Shown: in pieces, positions 8,904 to 21,621 of the stretch
How positions within the stretch are numbered: the first letter of the stretch is position 1
How the letters are laid out: each line of letters starts with the position of its first letter
Assembly: GCA_037367405.1 (NCBI GenBank)
Contig: JAZKJV010004145.1
Span: 558,001-622,000 of the forward strand
Reading direction: 5' to 3'
Source: Ottelia alismoides
Lineage: Eukaryota; Streptophyta; Magnoliopsida; Alismatales; Hydrocharitaceae
DNA: 64,000 bases
Program-made: the position numbers and the translations under genes
Notes under the pieces: generated by a model
Databases searched by the model: none
What the model saw: the letters and a program-made list of their open reading frames with translations, nothing else
What the model was told of the DNA's origin: nothing

Positions 8904-11900
8904 TGATGAATACCCATTCATCACTCTTTATTCTTATATTTTAGCTACAAAAACCTTTGCAAATGCATGTAGACATATGTAAATATAAATAATTACCAAA
9001 AGCATGCATTGTGTAAAAACCTATAATTAGCATGTTTTTGTGCAAAAATAAAAGAATAAAGATTAAAAAGAAAAAGAGGGAAATATTTAGAATAAATATT
9101 GAGCAACCTAACCCAAGGGAGGGCTCAGCATAGGCCTGACCGTATAAAAGCCAAAGTAGAGGGAGATAGGGGCTCATGTGTAAATATTTATGTAAATAAA
9201 TAAAACTATATTTTCCTCACCCAAAAATATGCTTGTAAATACTTGTATATATTTATAAAAATATAAAAACAAAATAAAAAGTTAAAAATCAAAAAGATCA
9301 AAAATACTCCCTTTCATCATGTACATAAACCACACCTATATATTTATTTAGCTTTGTAAATATATAAAAGTAATTTTTATAATTTTTGTAAATAGTCTAT
9401 GTTATATATTGTAAATAAATAAAATAAAAACAATTAAAAATCAAAACAAAATAAAAATAGAAAAATTAAAAATATAAAAAATACATTGTACATATACCAT
9501 GTATATAGATGTATATATATTTATTTTACCCATGTACATAAATAATAAGAATAAAATAAAAACACCCTTTTATTCCTTATTTTATAATGTAAATAAATAA
9601 CATATAAAATGGGAATAAAATTGTACAAAAATAATATATAAAAATCAAAAATCAAAACCCTATATATATTGTATATACCTATATCTAGTACATATTATGT
9701 ATATAGCCTGTTTTTATTTCTAAAAATTAATTAAAAATCACCAAAAAATAGGAAAAAAATAAAATAAAAATATTTCATGTTTGGAGTTTTTGCAGATTCG
9801 GCCTCTAGCTACCCCTATTTGTCACCTCAAGATCCAGCTACGTGGCCGAACCCCATTGGGTCCTGGGGATGTTGACCGCCCGGTCAAATAGCCCCCCCCA
9901 GGACCACTTCCCACAGGTCTGGGCTCCGGACCCGATTTCTCCTAATTCTACCCGCTCAACCCGACACCCAATTCGCCAAACCCCGACTCCGTTTTGACCC
10001 TCACACATCCGACACCTTCGCCGGGCATCCACCTCGGGATCCGCGCGCTTCCACGACCCTACCCGAGCCGTTCTTCTCGGACCCTTCCACCGTATATAGC
10101 TGCAGCTCCGCCACCTTCCCACACTATCTTTGGTCATTCGCCTCCTTCCCTGTGAGCTCCAGAGAGACCGTGAGAGTGACAGCGAGCAATTCCACCTGTT
10201 GCAGCGAGGAGAGGAGGAGGAATCCACTGATCCGGCAACGCAGCCACCGTAGCTCCGCCACCTGAGCGAGCTTCGATCCTCGGGCCGAGACGTCCCTTGA
10301 GGCCAAGATCAGGAGCTCCAACAGCTCTTCCCCAGTCTCACCGTTCATCCAGGTAGCCATTTGGCTTCGCTATTTCCTTCGATTTCCGTTTTCGCCCAAT
10401 TTGCGCCGCCGCCGTACTTTTCCGATTCACCCCGGTTCCGACCACCATTCGATCATTGGACCCGACCTCCACGTTTGCCTCCCTCCGACGCACCTTCTGC
10501 ACCCACTCACTCAACCCAGCTCGCACAGGAGCTGGGAACCGGGCTTCTCCGTCCACCACCTTCGCCGGAGCCCGCCGTCCCGACGCACCAGCCATCCCCA
10601 CTTCGCCTAACTGGGTCGAGGCACTTTGCCCTCGACCCGTGAATCTCCAGAGTGGTTTTGCAGGTCCAGCGGAGGCCATCTGAGGCCTCTCGACATTCAG
10701 ACCAGGAGCTTCACCTCCGCCACCCTCGTCGGAGCTCCCCCGAGCTCGGCTGGGGCATCGGAGGCCATCAGCAGCTGCGCACCTTCACGCCGGAGCTTCT
10801 CCGATACTCAGGCGCAGCAGAGGAGGCCGGAGGCACCTTCACGAGGCCGGCGAAGTCTGCCGGCCGCCTGTTCATCCAGGACCTCCAGTCACCGTCGATC
10901 TTCTCCGCCAGCTCCAGATTGCATCTTGACCGTCCATTAGTGGAGCTGCATCCACCGCCCGATCTTTGGAGGATCGACCTCAGCCGTTGGATCGCCAGCC
11001 ACCTCGCCTCCACGCCATCCGATCAGCCACGTGGCGTGCATCCAACGACCCAGCTTAATAAAGGGTAAATTACCCTTAGGCCCCGCTTTTATTTTTATTT
11101 AGCTTTAGTCCTGTAAATATTTAAGTACGTTGTTTAGTTTTAGGTTTAATTGCATAGAGGACCCTGAGCTTTAGATATTTGCATTTATACCCCTGCCTGT
11201 TGTGAGCCACGTGCTTCGTCACGTGTTATTTTGGTGTATTTGCAGTATATGCCCTTATAGTTCTGGTTGTTATGAAATGAATGAAAGTTTTTAGATATTT
11301 GCATTTATACCCCTGTGCGTGGTGAATTTGAGCATGTGCGATATTTCTTGGGTTATTTGCAACTAAGCTCCTGGACTTTTGGTACCTGTTACCAGTAAGT
11401 CCTCATGACTTATTTTTGTTACATTTAGGTCCCTGAGTGCCCCAGGCACGCGCTTGGCGCGTGTTTTGCTGGGTTAATTGCACCGGGACCCCCAGAACTT
11501 TGGGTATTTGCATTTTAGTCCCTGTGCATAATACCCTACCTTTATTTTTGAATAAAATATCAAATCACCTCCAAATCCAATGAGAATTTGACACATGGCT
11601 CCTGCCATGGTGTAGGATTTTCACGGATTTTTGAGGACATTTCTGAGTTTGTTTGCTATTTTTAAAAATTCAAAAAACCTATATTTGCGTCACTGTCTAG
11701 TTTGAAAAATCGAAAAAAATATAAAAACTCCCCTAAAAATTCTATAAAAATTGTCTACTGTTTAGTTTAGTTTGTTTGATTTTCTAGCCAATTTTGGCTA
11801 TTTTTCATCACTGAAAACCACTAAAAACTTAAAAACACTCAAAAACCCATAGAAATTCTAGTAAAAAAATTAAAAATCCAAAAATAATAAAATTGGTACC

Positions 11901-12472
11901 TAAATTTTCCTTGTTTTATCATCTTTACATGAAAATTACCTCCAGGCCATTTTAAGGCCCTTAGATATTTTATCTAGGGCTTTTTGGCTCGGCTGGACAG
12001 TACCCACTGTTTGCTTCAGTCTTTGATTTTTAGAAAATAAAATAAACATCAGAAAATTCTCAAAAATTCACCAAAAAACACTACAAAATATAAAACACAT
12101 AAAAACACTTTTGTTGGAATTTTTGCTTGACTTCTAGTACCTTTAATAAATTGTTGAATTGTGTGCTTGGTTGTTTTTATCATTTTCTTAATAAACTTAA
12201 AAATCAAAAAAAAAATATAAAACAAATGTAAAACCACTAAAAAGATTTTCTCCTTTTATTTTGACTACTTCGTAGGCCTTTCGGCCAATCCGTGCTCCTT
12301 GAGTTCGACCCTGGGTGCTATACCAGGTTAATCACATAGCAGGACCGCTATTCGTGCTTGATTGATTTTTGATTTATTTAGTGGTTCGATTTTTCTTGAT
12401 TGACATAGCCAGGTGATCTAGGTCGCAACGACCATCTAGACACCTTTGCCTTGATCATTTGGCGTGTCATCA
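8904..12472 (+). repeat. 3' LTR of element 1
   Basis: It starts TGATGAAT-ACCC-ATTCATCA, an 8-bp palindromic terminus directly after the PPT. The first 0.9 kb is AT-rich U3. A GC-rich promoter-proximal block follows at about 9790-11060, with a TATA box at 10093. From about 11065 there is a U5-like AT-rich tail with repeated phrases resembling TTTGCATTTATACCCCTG. GAGTTCGACCCTGG near 12300 matches the U5 end of element 2's LTR (GTGTTCGACCTTGG). The end at 12472 (GTGTCATCA) is inferred from TG...CA and TGATGA/TCATCA symmetry. Open frames inside it (for example 10338-11068) overlap on both strands and are not genes. Size is about 3.57 kb, against 3.0-3.2 kb for element 2's LTRs. Confidence 0.72.
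10093..10099 (+). promoter_or_regulatory. TATA box of the element 1 LTR
   Basis: TATATAG lies in a locally GC-rich stretch, followed by GCTGCAGCTCCG and C-rich sequence typical of a plant core promoter. Comparable TATA boxes occupy the same relative place in the other LTRs of this window (20180, 26522, 57643). Confidence 0.55.
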
Positions 12473-13870
12473 ATAAACAGGGATGGATGATTGGAGGAAT
12501 GTAACCCAATAAATAAGGAGTGGGGATAGGTAGAAAGGGATAGGTCAGGGATAATGGAGGAGAAGGTGGAGGGTTTCTATTAAAGTCATGATGGAACTTC
12601 AAGACCTCAAAATCAAAGGGCTTGACTCAAGTAATGGTGTAGGATGAGTATTACACGAGAAAATGGTATGATAAGATGGGATAAAAGATCAAAAAAGGAT
12701 ACTGATTAGTGTTCAAGGTGGAAATAAAAACTAGTATGTCAATAGTGGAATGTGAGAAATTGGTGATCATGTTCCTAAAGGTACATAAAATGACATTTTG
12801 AATGGAATGAGGAAGGGCCAAAAGTATGGAGCAACCAAAGTCAACCATCAATACATACCAAAAGAATAAGGAGGGTTTTATGATAATAATCATGAGAATT
12901 CCTTGTCAAAAGTTCACCAATAGTTTCCCCTCATTGGGATGATCAACTATGTAGAAAATCATTGAACCATTCACAACAAAGGTGTGTGTATATGTGAATG
13001 GTAATGTTAAGACGATCTTGCAACGTCAATGATATCTATCAATTTTGCATAAAATTCCATGATAAAGTAGGGTGAGATGTAGTCATGAAGAGAGTTATGT
13101 GTACTGGGGTAGAAGGATGGGTTGAAGAACTAGTACACAATCGTAACGAAAGATGCTGGCATAGGTGGAGAAGTCATCATGAAATGCTTACCAAAATATG
13201 GGATTATAAGTCGATAATATGAAGCTGGAGTAGTGTAGAATTATATTACATGAGGCAGAGGGTTTGGGTCCACTAGCGGAAGTATGGGCAATAAGAGGTT
13301 CTCATGTGTGCCATAGGTTACCTGAAATGAAGGGATGTGGTTTCCTGTAACAACAACAAAACCAAACTTACGAGTCTCTAGAAAATTCAAAATGGTAAGA
13401 AAACCATACATAGATACAATCATGATCAATCAACCAAGATCATTTGATTAATCACCTATTGACATATATATGAGAGATTATTGATCGATCAATCAAATGC
13501 TCAAGGTTAGGGTTTGGGCATTTCTTTGAGTTTTAGTGGCTTGAAGGTTTTATGAGAGGAATCTATGGGTCAATTCATATTTATAAAGATGTCTATATGC
13601 ATGTTTTTTGGGTTTGGTGAAGAAAGTTCATAATAAGAAGATTTTTTAGGCTTTGACGAAATCCATAAATAGATGTGTACCAAAATAAGTTGTGCATCTA
13701 AAAGGCGGGGCTAGATGTCCTAGTACTTGTCCGTAAGTTAAAAATTCAAAAAAGTATTCCTCTCACCAATTTGAACTTTTTAATGAAGCGCCCATATGTT
13801 CAATCAAATACAAGTAGATCATCGATCATCGCTTGATCTATCAGGCTCACTTGAATGACTGATTAATTGC
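12473..13870 (-). other. Unassigned degenerate sequence 3' of copia RNase H (possible 3' region or LTR)
   Basis: About 1.4 kb between the end of element 1's LTR and the copia RNase H remnant. In the minus direction a short AAAAAGGGGGC run at about 13868 resembles a PPT. It is followed by sequence rich in ATCGATCAATCAA-like repeats (13430-13500 and 13800-13860), similar in style to 17700-17800. Between 13430 and 12900 one minus-strand frame has somewhat fewer stops than expected, but I recognise no domain. It may be the 3' LTR or the extra 3' open frame region that Sireviruses carry. Confidence 0.3.
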
Positions 13871-13929
13871 CCCCTTTTTAAGAACCTTCCAAAAATCAAA
13901 ACTTTTTAGCGAATACTTCTCAAATGACA

Positions 13930-16430
13930 CAAACTGAATTCTCTTCTAATTTTCTCAAACTTAGGGATTAATAAGGATCTAGTAATAATATCTGCAAGTT
14001 TCTAATTGTAGAAACAAATTCCATATACATTTCCCATTTCAGAACATTTCACGAAGAAAGTAGTATGTAACATCGATATCTTGGTCCCATAGCGATTAAC
14101 TAGGTTCTTGATTAGATTAATCTAGTGTTGTCATATAAGATATTATTATGGTTGAAGGCCATAATAAAATAAGAAAAATGTTCTTAATTCAAATTTAGGA
14201 TTATGCTAAAGCAGACACAATAATCACTGCGTTATTAATAGAAAGTGCGATATGTTTCCTTTTTAGAAAACCAAGAAACTAGGGTTGTCCCCATGAACTA
14301 CCAGGTTTCTACTAACACTCTTTCTATATGTGCAACTGTCAACATAATCAATATCACTAGATGCAACTAAAGCCATGATGTACACTCTGGAATAAAACAA
14401 ACCTAAGTCTTGTGTGAACACAAGATAATGAAAGATTCTTCTAACAACACTAAGTTGACTTTCTTTAGGGTTAGACTGAAAACATGCAACTAAACAATTG
14501 TTAAAGAGAATATCAGGTTAGTTCTCGATTAAATATAGAAGAGAACTGATCATACCTTTGTAAAGCTCCTGGCCAGCTTGTATTCCTACTTCCTCTATGT
14601 CTAAGATGTGATGATGGAGCAATAGGTGTTGGCTTTCCTTTGCATTTATCCATTTGAAACTTATCGAGTATGTCCTTTTTGTACTTCTACTGAGAGAAGA
14701 AAAACCTTAGATTTATATATGTTATCATTGTTACAAGAAGGAGATTCATATATGCCATCATGCTCTTCTTGAATTTATTTTTAATAGTCTTTGTAAATTT
14801 TTTTAAAAAGAGTTACATATGCAGATATAAAAATAACATCAGCAGTATAAATTTGCATAATCGATAATCAAACTTTTTAATGTTAATAAATAGAGTGCAA
14901 TAAAATTTTCTTACTTTAAAACCTAAGATGAGTAGATAGTCACTAAGTTTACCATACCAAGCTCGTGCAACTTGTTTTTCTCATAGAGTGCTTTTCTAAG
15001 CTTAAAAATATAGTTGTTTTTGGCTTGGTATTCAAATCTTGAGGCATGCTCAATGCATACTTTTTCTTTGATAAAGCCATTCAGAAATATAGTTTTCACA
15101 TCTATCTGATAAATTTAATCCCCTTGAACTTTCAAATGCCAAAAGCATTCTAATGGATTTAATCCTAGCCACAAGTGCATATGTTTCCTTGAATAAATAC
15201 CTCCCTGTAAAGTATATCCTAGTGTAATAAGTCTTATTTTATTTCTGAAAACATAACCTAACTCATCCAAGTTAACATGGCCTAACTCATCCAACTTATT
15301 CTTGAACACCCACCTGCTTCGGCAATCAAGAGGTCATGGGGTTTGGATATAAGAACCCATATATGGTTCTTTTGAAATTGGACAAGTTTCCCCTACATTG
15401 GTATAACCAAGATACCTTATTACATGCCTCATTAATGGATTTCAAGTCGTTAAGGGATATAAAGCTATTGCAAATGTATTAAGGTGTGATTTGGTTTAAA
15501 TACCTTTGCATACATATCCAATTACCAAGTCCTTGGGATAACCTTGAATAAAGCTGGAATCCTAGATTAAATTATAATAATTCTCTTTTTCGGTATACTT
15601 AAAGGACCACAAATATGAATCTCTTCCTCATTTCCTAAATTATGTGTTTGAGGAGTCTTGCTCAAATTTTCATTGAATCAAACATTGACTACTTTCACAA
15701 CACTTATATTTTTCATATTGAATATCTTATATGCTTTGTATTGTGAAGATATCCTAAAAAGATATCTTGTTCGCTTTTCAGTTCAAACTTGTCAAAAATT
15801 TTCCTTTGTGTTAAGAAAAAGATAATTGCATACAAAAATGCGGATGCAGGTAATCCTTGTTAATCAATTAAAATAAAGCTAAAAAGGTATATTCTCAAGA
15901 TGGATCAAAGTTCTGTTCAAGGGATTACATGCTATATTCATAGCTTCTGTGCAAAAATAATGTGGCAGATCAGATCGATAGAGTATAGTACAAGGACATT
16001 CCTATAAAGTGTGATTACCTTACATGATTACAACATTTCAAGGTGGTGTTCTAGGAGTAGAGAATTCGTGCTTAATCTCTGCTTTTGTATATTATAGAAA
16101 AATCTCATTCTCAAACTCACCACCATAATCAAATCTGGACTGATTGATTTTGTCACTTTATTTGGCATGATTCCATTTAGCTTTTTTGTCAAAATTTGAA
16201 ATTAAGTCTTTGATTATAAGGAAAAAAACCTAAGTGAAATGTGTCTAGTCATCTACTACGACAAAATGATAACATCAACTAGTTAATCTTTCTAATTTTG
16301 TGGGTCCAAAGAGGTCTAGGTACATATATCTAGACGTTTGGTGATAATAATGATTTTTTACTCTTAAATGTGCTTTTTGTGTAATTTTCTTGATTCACAT
16401 ATTGAACACATCACTCTCTTCTTATATAAT
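13930..16430 (-). pseudogene. Copia pol remnant: integrase, RT, RNase H
   Basis: On the minus strand, conceptual translation in changing frames gives, from high to low coordinate, an integrase zinc-finger end (CSICESRKLHKKH, about 16400), an integrase core (VVVDD, then DYGGEFENEIF and EFSTPRTPP, about 16260-16040), and the RT start WVFKNKLDE...NKIRLI (about 15310-15230). DVKTIFLNGFIKEKVCIEHA follows at about 15100-15040, then GMISSLLYLI...FQSNPKESQLSVVRR (about 14560-14430). The RNase H pieces DYVDSCTYRKSVS (about 14350) and KLADIITRSL (about 13990) come last. These are Ty1/copia landmarks in the Sirevirus style. Within the RT start DELGHVN and LDELGYV form a short tandem duplication. Many stops and indels mean no product. 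Confidence 0.75.
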
Positions 16431-18090
16431 AGCTTGGTATGTCTTTTAATCATGTCAAGTTTGCTAAGCTTTGTTACTAGATTCATGTGAATTTGACCAA
16501 ATCATTTATGACAACGTAGCAGATTTTATTGTTTGGCTAAAAGTAAATATAAGGATGAGCAATCATTAGACCTAAGTGTATAAAATAGTTTTGTTTTTAT
16601 CTCCTTTAAGCAAACATGTAGTTATCTTCTTTCAAAAATTCAAGACATTTCTTAAAGAAAGATAATTTAATATCTTTATCACAATATGACATTCACTAAG
16701 ACAGTTGTGTTTTAAATCTCTTGTTAAGTAATCTTCAACATAACATGATAAATCATTCAAGCATATTGCACATATTGTTTAGGTGGAAAACCTACTGAGA
16801 GAAAATCGTGACCTAAGTCACATGACCTTAGATTTCTGGTTAGCCGAACCAATCAATTGCTTCTGCTTCACTATAACCATATTTACATTGATATGTTAAC
16901 TATTTTAAAATCTTGTAGCTTGACAACTTTGGATTAAATACCAAAATCAATACTACAAATAAGATATTGTTGCAACATCTAATGTTGGCAAGCTCCGAGT
17001 GTTTTATGACTTCATTGGGTAAAGTGTATTCCATTTGATTTAAGAGCTATATGCATATTTTAGGATTAGACGTCAAAAGTTCCTAAAAAGAGGTTTTAAA
17101 AAGAATATAAAAATAATATTTCATAATATTTTTGTTAGCAATATCATAGATAATTCTTTAAGTAAATAACATGATATCTTGAACAACCAACAAAAGAGAT
17201 AGTTACATATATCATTACTCACAAGCAATTATCTCAAATAACACTGTTGAAAACAAATATATCAAAGGAATAATATCACCATAGATGTGGCCCAACAAAG
17301 TATTCTGACTGTTATCTAAAGAACTAGAAGATCTCGATGCAGTTACATGTTGCTTTCTAAAAGCTTTTGTGGACAAGGCTATCTTCAAAACCATTCTTCT
17401 TAGATTTTTCGAAGAACTTGGAGAACCAGAGAGCAAATAGGGTAATATTAGAGAGAAATTTTCTTTACTTGTAACCACTAAGAGTGAATCAGGTATCTCC
17501 CAATATTGGGTACGGGGTCCTCTATATAGTGGTTTAAAAAATATGGATGTTGCAAACAAAACAAGCAAGAAATATGAAAGATTCTGTAGGTCTGATTTAT
17601 CTAGAAAACCTCGTTGATCAATCACATCAAGTTTATTACTCATTTAAACAAAGAGATCAATCATCTAATGAACATTGCGGTCCTAAATTCAAAATATGGT
17701 CAACAATTTAAATGGACTAGACAATCAAGGCTAATCAATTAGTGAAGTTGGGATGGTCAATCAAGACGGGTCGATTAGTGAGGTTGGATGGTCGATCACT
17801 TCATCTTCTAATTTGGAAAGTTCTGTTAGCATATCTTGATGTTACATCTTTGCCAAATACAACATAAAATGAAATATTACAACTTTCATTCAAATAACTA
17901 AACTTCGCGTTTTTGCAATCGGTCTTATACTTTGTTTGTAATTATTGTCTTTACTGAATTGTATTGCAGTCTTGTAAACAAATATGTAAGAAAGAAACTA
18001 CGATATATATATATATAAATATATATATATATGTACATATGTATCTTTGTGTCGTGTTATCTTGAAATAAACTTGGAGATAAACAAATAA
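16431..18090 (-). other. 5' part of the copia remnant (possible LTR, leader and gag)
   Basis: Minus-strand sequence upstream of integrase. From 18096 downward it starts TGTTAGTTATTTG after the PPT and is LTR-like for several hundred bases, including a TA-rich stretch (18003-18034) and repeated GATTGACCA/CTAATCGACC phrases at 17700-17800. An open stretch on the minus strand at 17643-17215 contains a basic Ser-rich segment but no domain I recognise. Only about 0.7-1 kb remains for gag, so the gag region is largely deleted. Confidence 0.35.
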
Positions 18091-18120
18091 CTAACAATCT
18101 CCTCCTTTTTAATGATGACA
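18091..18120 (-). promoter_or_regulatory. Sirevirus-type PPT and LTR start
   Basis: Read on the minus strand, TTTGTCATCATTAAAAAGG leads into AGGAGATTGTTAG. This closely resembles the PPT block reported for plant Sireviruses. The LTR would begin at TGTTAG (18096 going down). It defines the copia orientation and shows that copia internal sequence once lay to its right (18121-18790). Confidence 0.7.
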
Positions 18121-18790
18121 AAATGTTTAAAAACTTGAAGACATTAAACTTTGTAATCACATAACTTTGCAAATAATTTGAGCAAAAGAGAATTTGAAAG
18201 CATCAATACGGGTCAAGATTTTTATATGTCAATTTTTAATCTCTCCTTAATATAAGAATCATAAAATCAATTTTTTCCTTTTAGTTGTATGTTATAAGTA
18301 TTACTTGAGAGAAAAAACTTATAATTTTAATTCCTACCCTTACTCACTTATTTCTTTAATAATATATTATTTAATTGTATAAACCATTCCCCCTTTTGTA
18401 AGAAAAGCAAGCTTTTATTTTCTCCCTTTATGTTATGATTGAAAAAGTTAATAAGAGAAAGTAAAAAAAATAACTTTTACTAATAAAAGAAAGAACTAGT
18501 ATAAAATGTTCGTAGCACGAATGTCATCCTATTGCATAGACTTTGGAAAGAAAAATAAAGAATTAATAGAAAGAGAAATAGAGAAGAAGAAGAGGTTCTA
18601 GAAACAAGAGTTCTAATCATTGTCATCTCAATGAGGAGCTGGACGAGAGCACTTCCCTCTTTCAATGAAGTTCCATAATTTTTGGACTCGCCACCATCAT
18701 AATCTTCTTCTTCATCTTAAGGCACTAGTATTGCAATCGATTTCCCATGAGACGAAGACATACAATAGTTGAAGGAAAAGTTAGCGACAA
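18121..18790 (-). other. Probable copia 3' internal sequence
   Basis: It lies 5' of the Sirevirus-type PPT on the minus strand, so by position it should be internal sequence of a copia copy. It is AT-rich with a short serine- and leucine-rich open stretch (18665-18480) of no recognised family. The last 30 bases or so before 18800 (TTAGCGACAAGTTGGGGTTG) instead look like the 3' end of an Athila-like element ahead of the LTR at 18801. Confidence 0.3.
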
Positions 18791-18800
18791 GTTGGGGTTG

Positions 18801-21621
18801 TGATCAATCTCCATTTCATCACCTTTATTCTATCATTTTTGCCTTAAAAATCCTAGTTCATGCATATAAATATCCTTAATTTGTACTAATTAACACCCAT
18901 TCTATATTGTATAAATATTGTAAAAAAATACTATTTTTAATGCTAAAATTATAGAATAAAGAAAAGAAAAGGTAAAGAATAAAATTCCAAAGGTATTTTA
19001 TTACCCTAAACCCCGAGACCTTGGAATCTTGATGACTAGGTCAACAAGAATAAAGCAGGGGGAGATAAAGGCCTGTAAATCAATAAAACTCTGATTTTTA
19101 AATTCCACAATAATGCATTTTGGGACTAATTTAATTTTCCACTTTTTATACCTCAAATAAAGAAACTTTGTATGATGAAAGTTGTAGATAATAATATGCA
19201 GAAAGATAAAAAATTTAGTTTACATAAAAATAATTTACACTGTAAAAGATGTACCCAAAATAAGATTCCAAAATCTCAAGTTCATAGGCCCATATCTCTC
19301 AAATAAAAACTCTAAATATATAAAAAATCACCTTTAATTGTATATAACTTTTAATAAGATATTTAATGAAGGTGTTATTATATTTTTTGGTTTAAGGAAT
19401 GAACGTTAAGTTTTAGACCCCTATTGTACACTGATCTGAATAAAATATTCATTTTATTTATCTTTCTTATTTTTATAGTTTTATATTTATGTAATTTTGT
19501 AAATATTAATTCTTGTAGACGTACATATTAAAACTAGAATAAAACCATCAGTAAAACACTACAATAAAATAAAAAACAAAATACATAGATGAATATACAA
19601 TAATTATACATATATAATATTACATAAGAAAAATATAATAAAAATATATTTAAGTACATAAAAATAATTAATAATTATATAAATTAATAAATAAAATAAG
19701 AAAAATAAAAATTACAAAAAGATAAATAGTTAAAACATTGGTAAATATACCGATAATTATACCCCTAAAACTACTTATAATTAAAACCTCACAAAAATAA
19801 ATAAAAATCATAATAAAATAATGTAGAGAATAATAGGCATTTTTTTATTTTATGACTTAATATTAATAAAATCATTTATGATTATTTTTGAATTTCTAAA
19901 TAATTTTGACCCGCATTGTTTTCGTTGGTCCATGTGGACCAAGCAAAAGGAGTCAAGAGTTGATCTCGGTCAACACCTCCCTAGGTCCGATCTTTGTCAG
20001 AACCTTATCTGCCCCATTTTCTCAATTTTATTCCTACTGATTCTTTCATCCATTCGGATTGAGTCCATGATGATTATTTTTTCTCGATTGAACACTCTTT
20101 CATGCATGAGTATTTTCTCGAGGATTGCACCACTGTGTCGTTGGTGCTCTGTCGTTCTTTGGATATATTCCACTATTCGTATAAAAGACCACCTCTATCC
20201 AAAATTCAAATTTAATCCCTCTTTTGCCCTCAAATGCTTAGTCTATGATTGGAGTACCCTTCCTAGTGATAGAATGAATCTTCTCGATACTTAAGCGAGG
20301 CATTTAGGCATCAAATCGAGGTTGGTCCGCTTCTCTCCGCTAACCTCGTCAGAGTACCTGCTTCTGGTCATGTTTCGACGGTGAGCTTCTATATCTTTAG
20401 TTGTTTTCATTCCTTGGGTTAGCACTAGTTAATGTGTACTGTTACTTCTGTAAGCTTCAATTTGCTTCACTGTGTTCGTCAAATTCCATCCAAAGGTAGA
20501 GCTCCAGCTCCACCACCTATCTTCGAACAACCCAATCATACTTGGCTTCGCCGATCACCCCCATCACCTTTCTCTTCATTCCATTTATGCCTCACACACC
20601 TTCAACCACCTGGATCTTGTTCGGATATAGAGATTAGGTCCTCCTTCTCTACAGCTCATCGAAGGACACTACCCGAGCCCCCCTTCGCTTCATCTCTGAC
20701 ACATGAACTCCCTAGAGCTTCGATTATTTCCTGTTAACCCTCTCCTGCAGGAAAGACCAAAACACGAGGTCTCTCGAGCTTCATTGATCCAAGAGAAGCA
20801 ACCCCATGTTTTGTTGCTCTGCCAGGCCTCATCGGATCTCTTCGCTCCATTCTAAGTCGTTCCCCCACAGTAGAACACTGCCAACATCCTTGGGAGTGCC
20901 ACAATAGCATGTGAGAAGGTCAGAGCTTGAGGATCATACCAATTAAAGCTCATCCAACCCATGTTCTTCATAGGTTCATCTAGTAGGCCTGTGAGCCTCC
21001 TATCATGAGCGGTTTCTGGAGAAGAACAACTACCGTTAGATCAATTCGAGTAAGGGTCGTTGATCATCTCCAGATGAACTAATCCCAGCCGTGGATGATG
21101 AAGCGTCATCATAGTACCTGAGGATGCCACACAGATAATTGGACGCATCTATGATGTTCATTAACGCCTCTATTTGGGTATTATGCTCTTTCACCCAACA
21201 TGTTTATGCAGTTTATTAATTAGTAGTTAGAATTTCATCCATTGTGTTATGCTTTTGTAATATTTTTAAATGTACCACCACACTTTATTTGTATTATATT
21301 TTGTTCCAGCTCCATGAATTCCGACAGAACCTTTATATTTTTCGCCTAAACCTTGTTGGTTTGGTTTATTGTTGTTAGTCGAAAAATTTTGAATTTTGGT
21401 TTGTATTTTGGAGAAGTTGTGCGCTTTTCCCTGTGTTTTAATTTATTTATAAATATACCCTTGCAAGAGCATGCATTTTGGCGAACTTTTTTTATTTAAA
21501 GTAAGCATTTGTGATAAAAAATAGACTTAAGTGCCTGCTATAGTGTAGTCAATGCTACATTTTTTATTTCATTTTTAGAATTTTTAGTATTTATTAAAAA
21601 AAGAGCACAATTTTCCCCTAT
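18801..21621 (+). repeat. Athila-like LTR, plus orientation, truncated at its 3' end
   Basis: It begins TGATCAATCTCC-ATTTCATCACC after a PPT-like GTTGGGGTTG, in the same style as element 1's LTR start. It is clearly related to the minus-oriented solo LTR ending at 32298: shared phrases include CGAGACCTTGG, TGATGACTAGG and GGAGATAA. A TATA box is at 20180 and a GC-richer block at 20300-21130, followed by U5-like AT-rich sequence. It is cut near 21621 by a copia LTR fragment. Because a PPT precedes it, it was the 3' LTR of a plus-strand element whose body has been lost. Confidence 0.7.
20180..20186 (+). promoter_or_regulatory. TATA box of the LTR at 18801
   Basis: TATAAAA in CACTATTCGTATAAAAGACC, about 1.38 kb into the LTR, at the AT-rich to GC-richer transition as in the related LTRs. 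Confidence 0.5.

Larger units (their letters stand above)
1..12472 (+). mobile_element. Athila-like Ty3/gypsy LTR retrotransposon (element 1), cut by the left window edge
   Basis: Domains run gag, protease, RT, RNase H, integrase on the plus strand, then a long 3' noncoding region, a PPT at 8891-8903 and a 3' LTR from 8904. The order, the absence of a chromodomain after integrase, the very large LTR and the LRSGR and LLDSGSSINLLP motifs match the Athila branch of plant non-chromodomain Ty3 elements. The 5' LTR, primer-binding site and gag start lie left of the window. The gag-pol frame is broken by three amber stops (1887, 1896, 2100), frameshifts near 3171, 3790 and 4822, and a stop at 5269, so the copy is defective. 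The right end at 12472 is inferred from the terminal TCATCA matching the starting TGATGA, by analogy with element 2; no target duplication can be checked. Confidence 0.88.
12473..18790 (-). mobile_element. Decayed Sirevirus-like Ty1/copia element
   Basis: Reading the minus strand, integrase, RT and RNase H remnants occur in copia order from about 16430 down to 13930, riddled with stops and frameshifts. At 18091-18115 the minus strand reads TTTGTCATCATTAAAAAGG then AGGAGATTG, the PPT block typical of Sireviruses (SIRE/Maximus), followed by an LTR-like TGTTAG start. Because this PPT lies 5' of the pol remnants, the arrangement may be two element copies sharing an LTR. Neither outer boundary can be fixed; element 1's LTR abuts on the left and an Athila-like LTR on the right. 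Confidence 0.65.

Noticed and set aside
10338..11068. Open frames of 80-140 codons on both strands
   Set aside because: Located in the promoter-proximal GC-rich block of element 1's LTR; mutually overlapping, no recognisable domain.
17215..17643. 142-codon minus-strand open frame as a copia gag
   Set aside because: Composition and motifs do not match a gag domain, and the first part coincides with LTR-like sequence.
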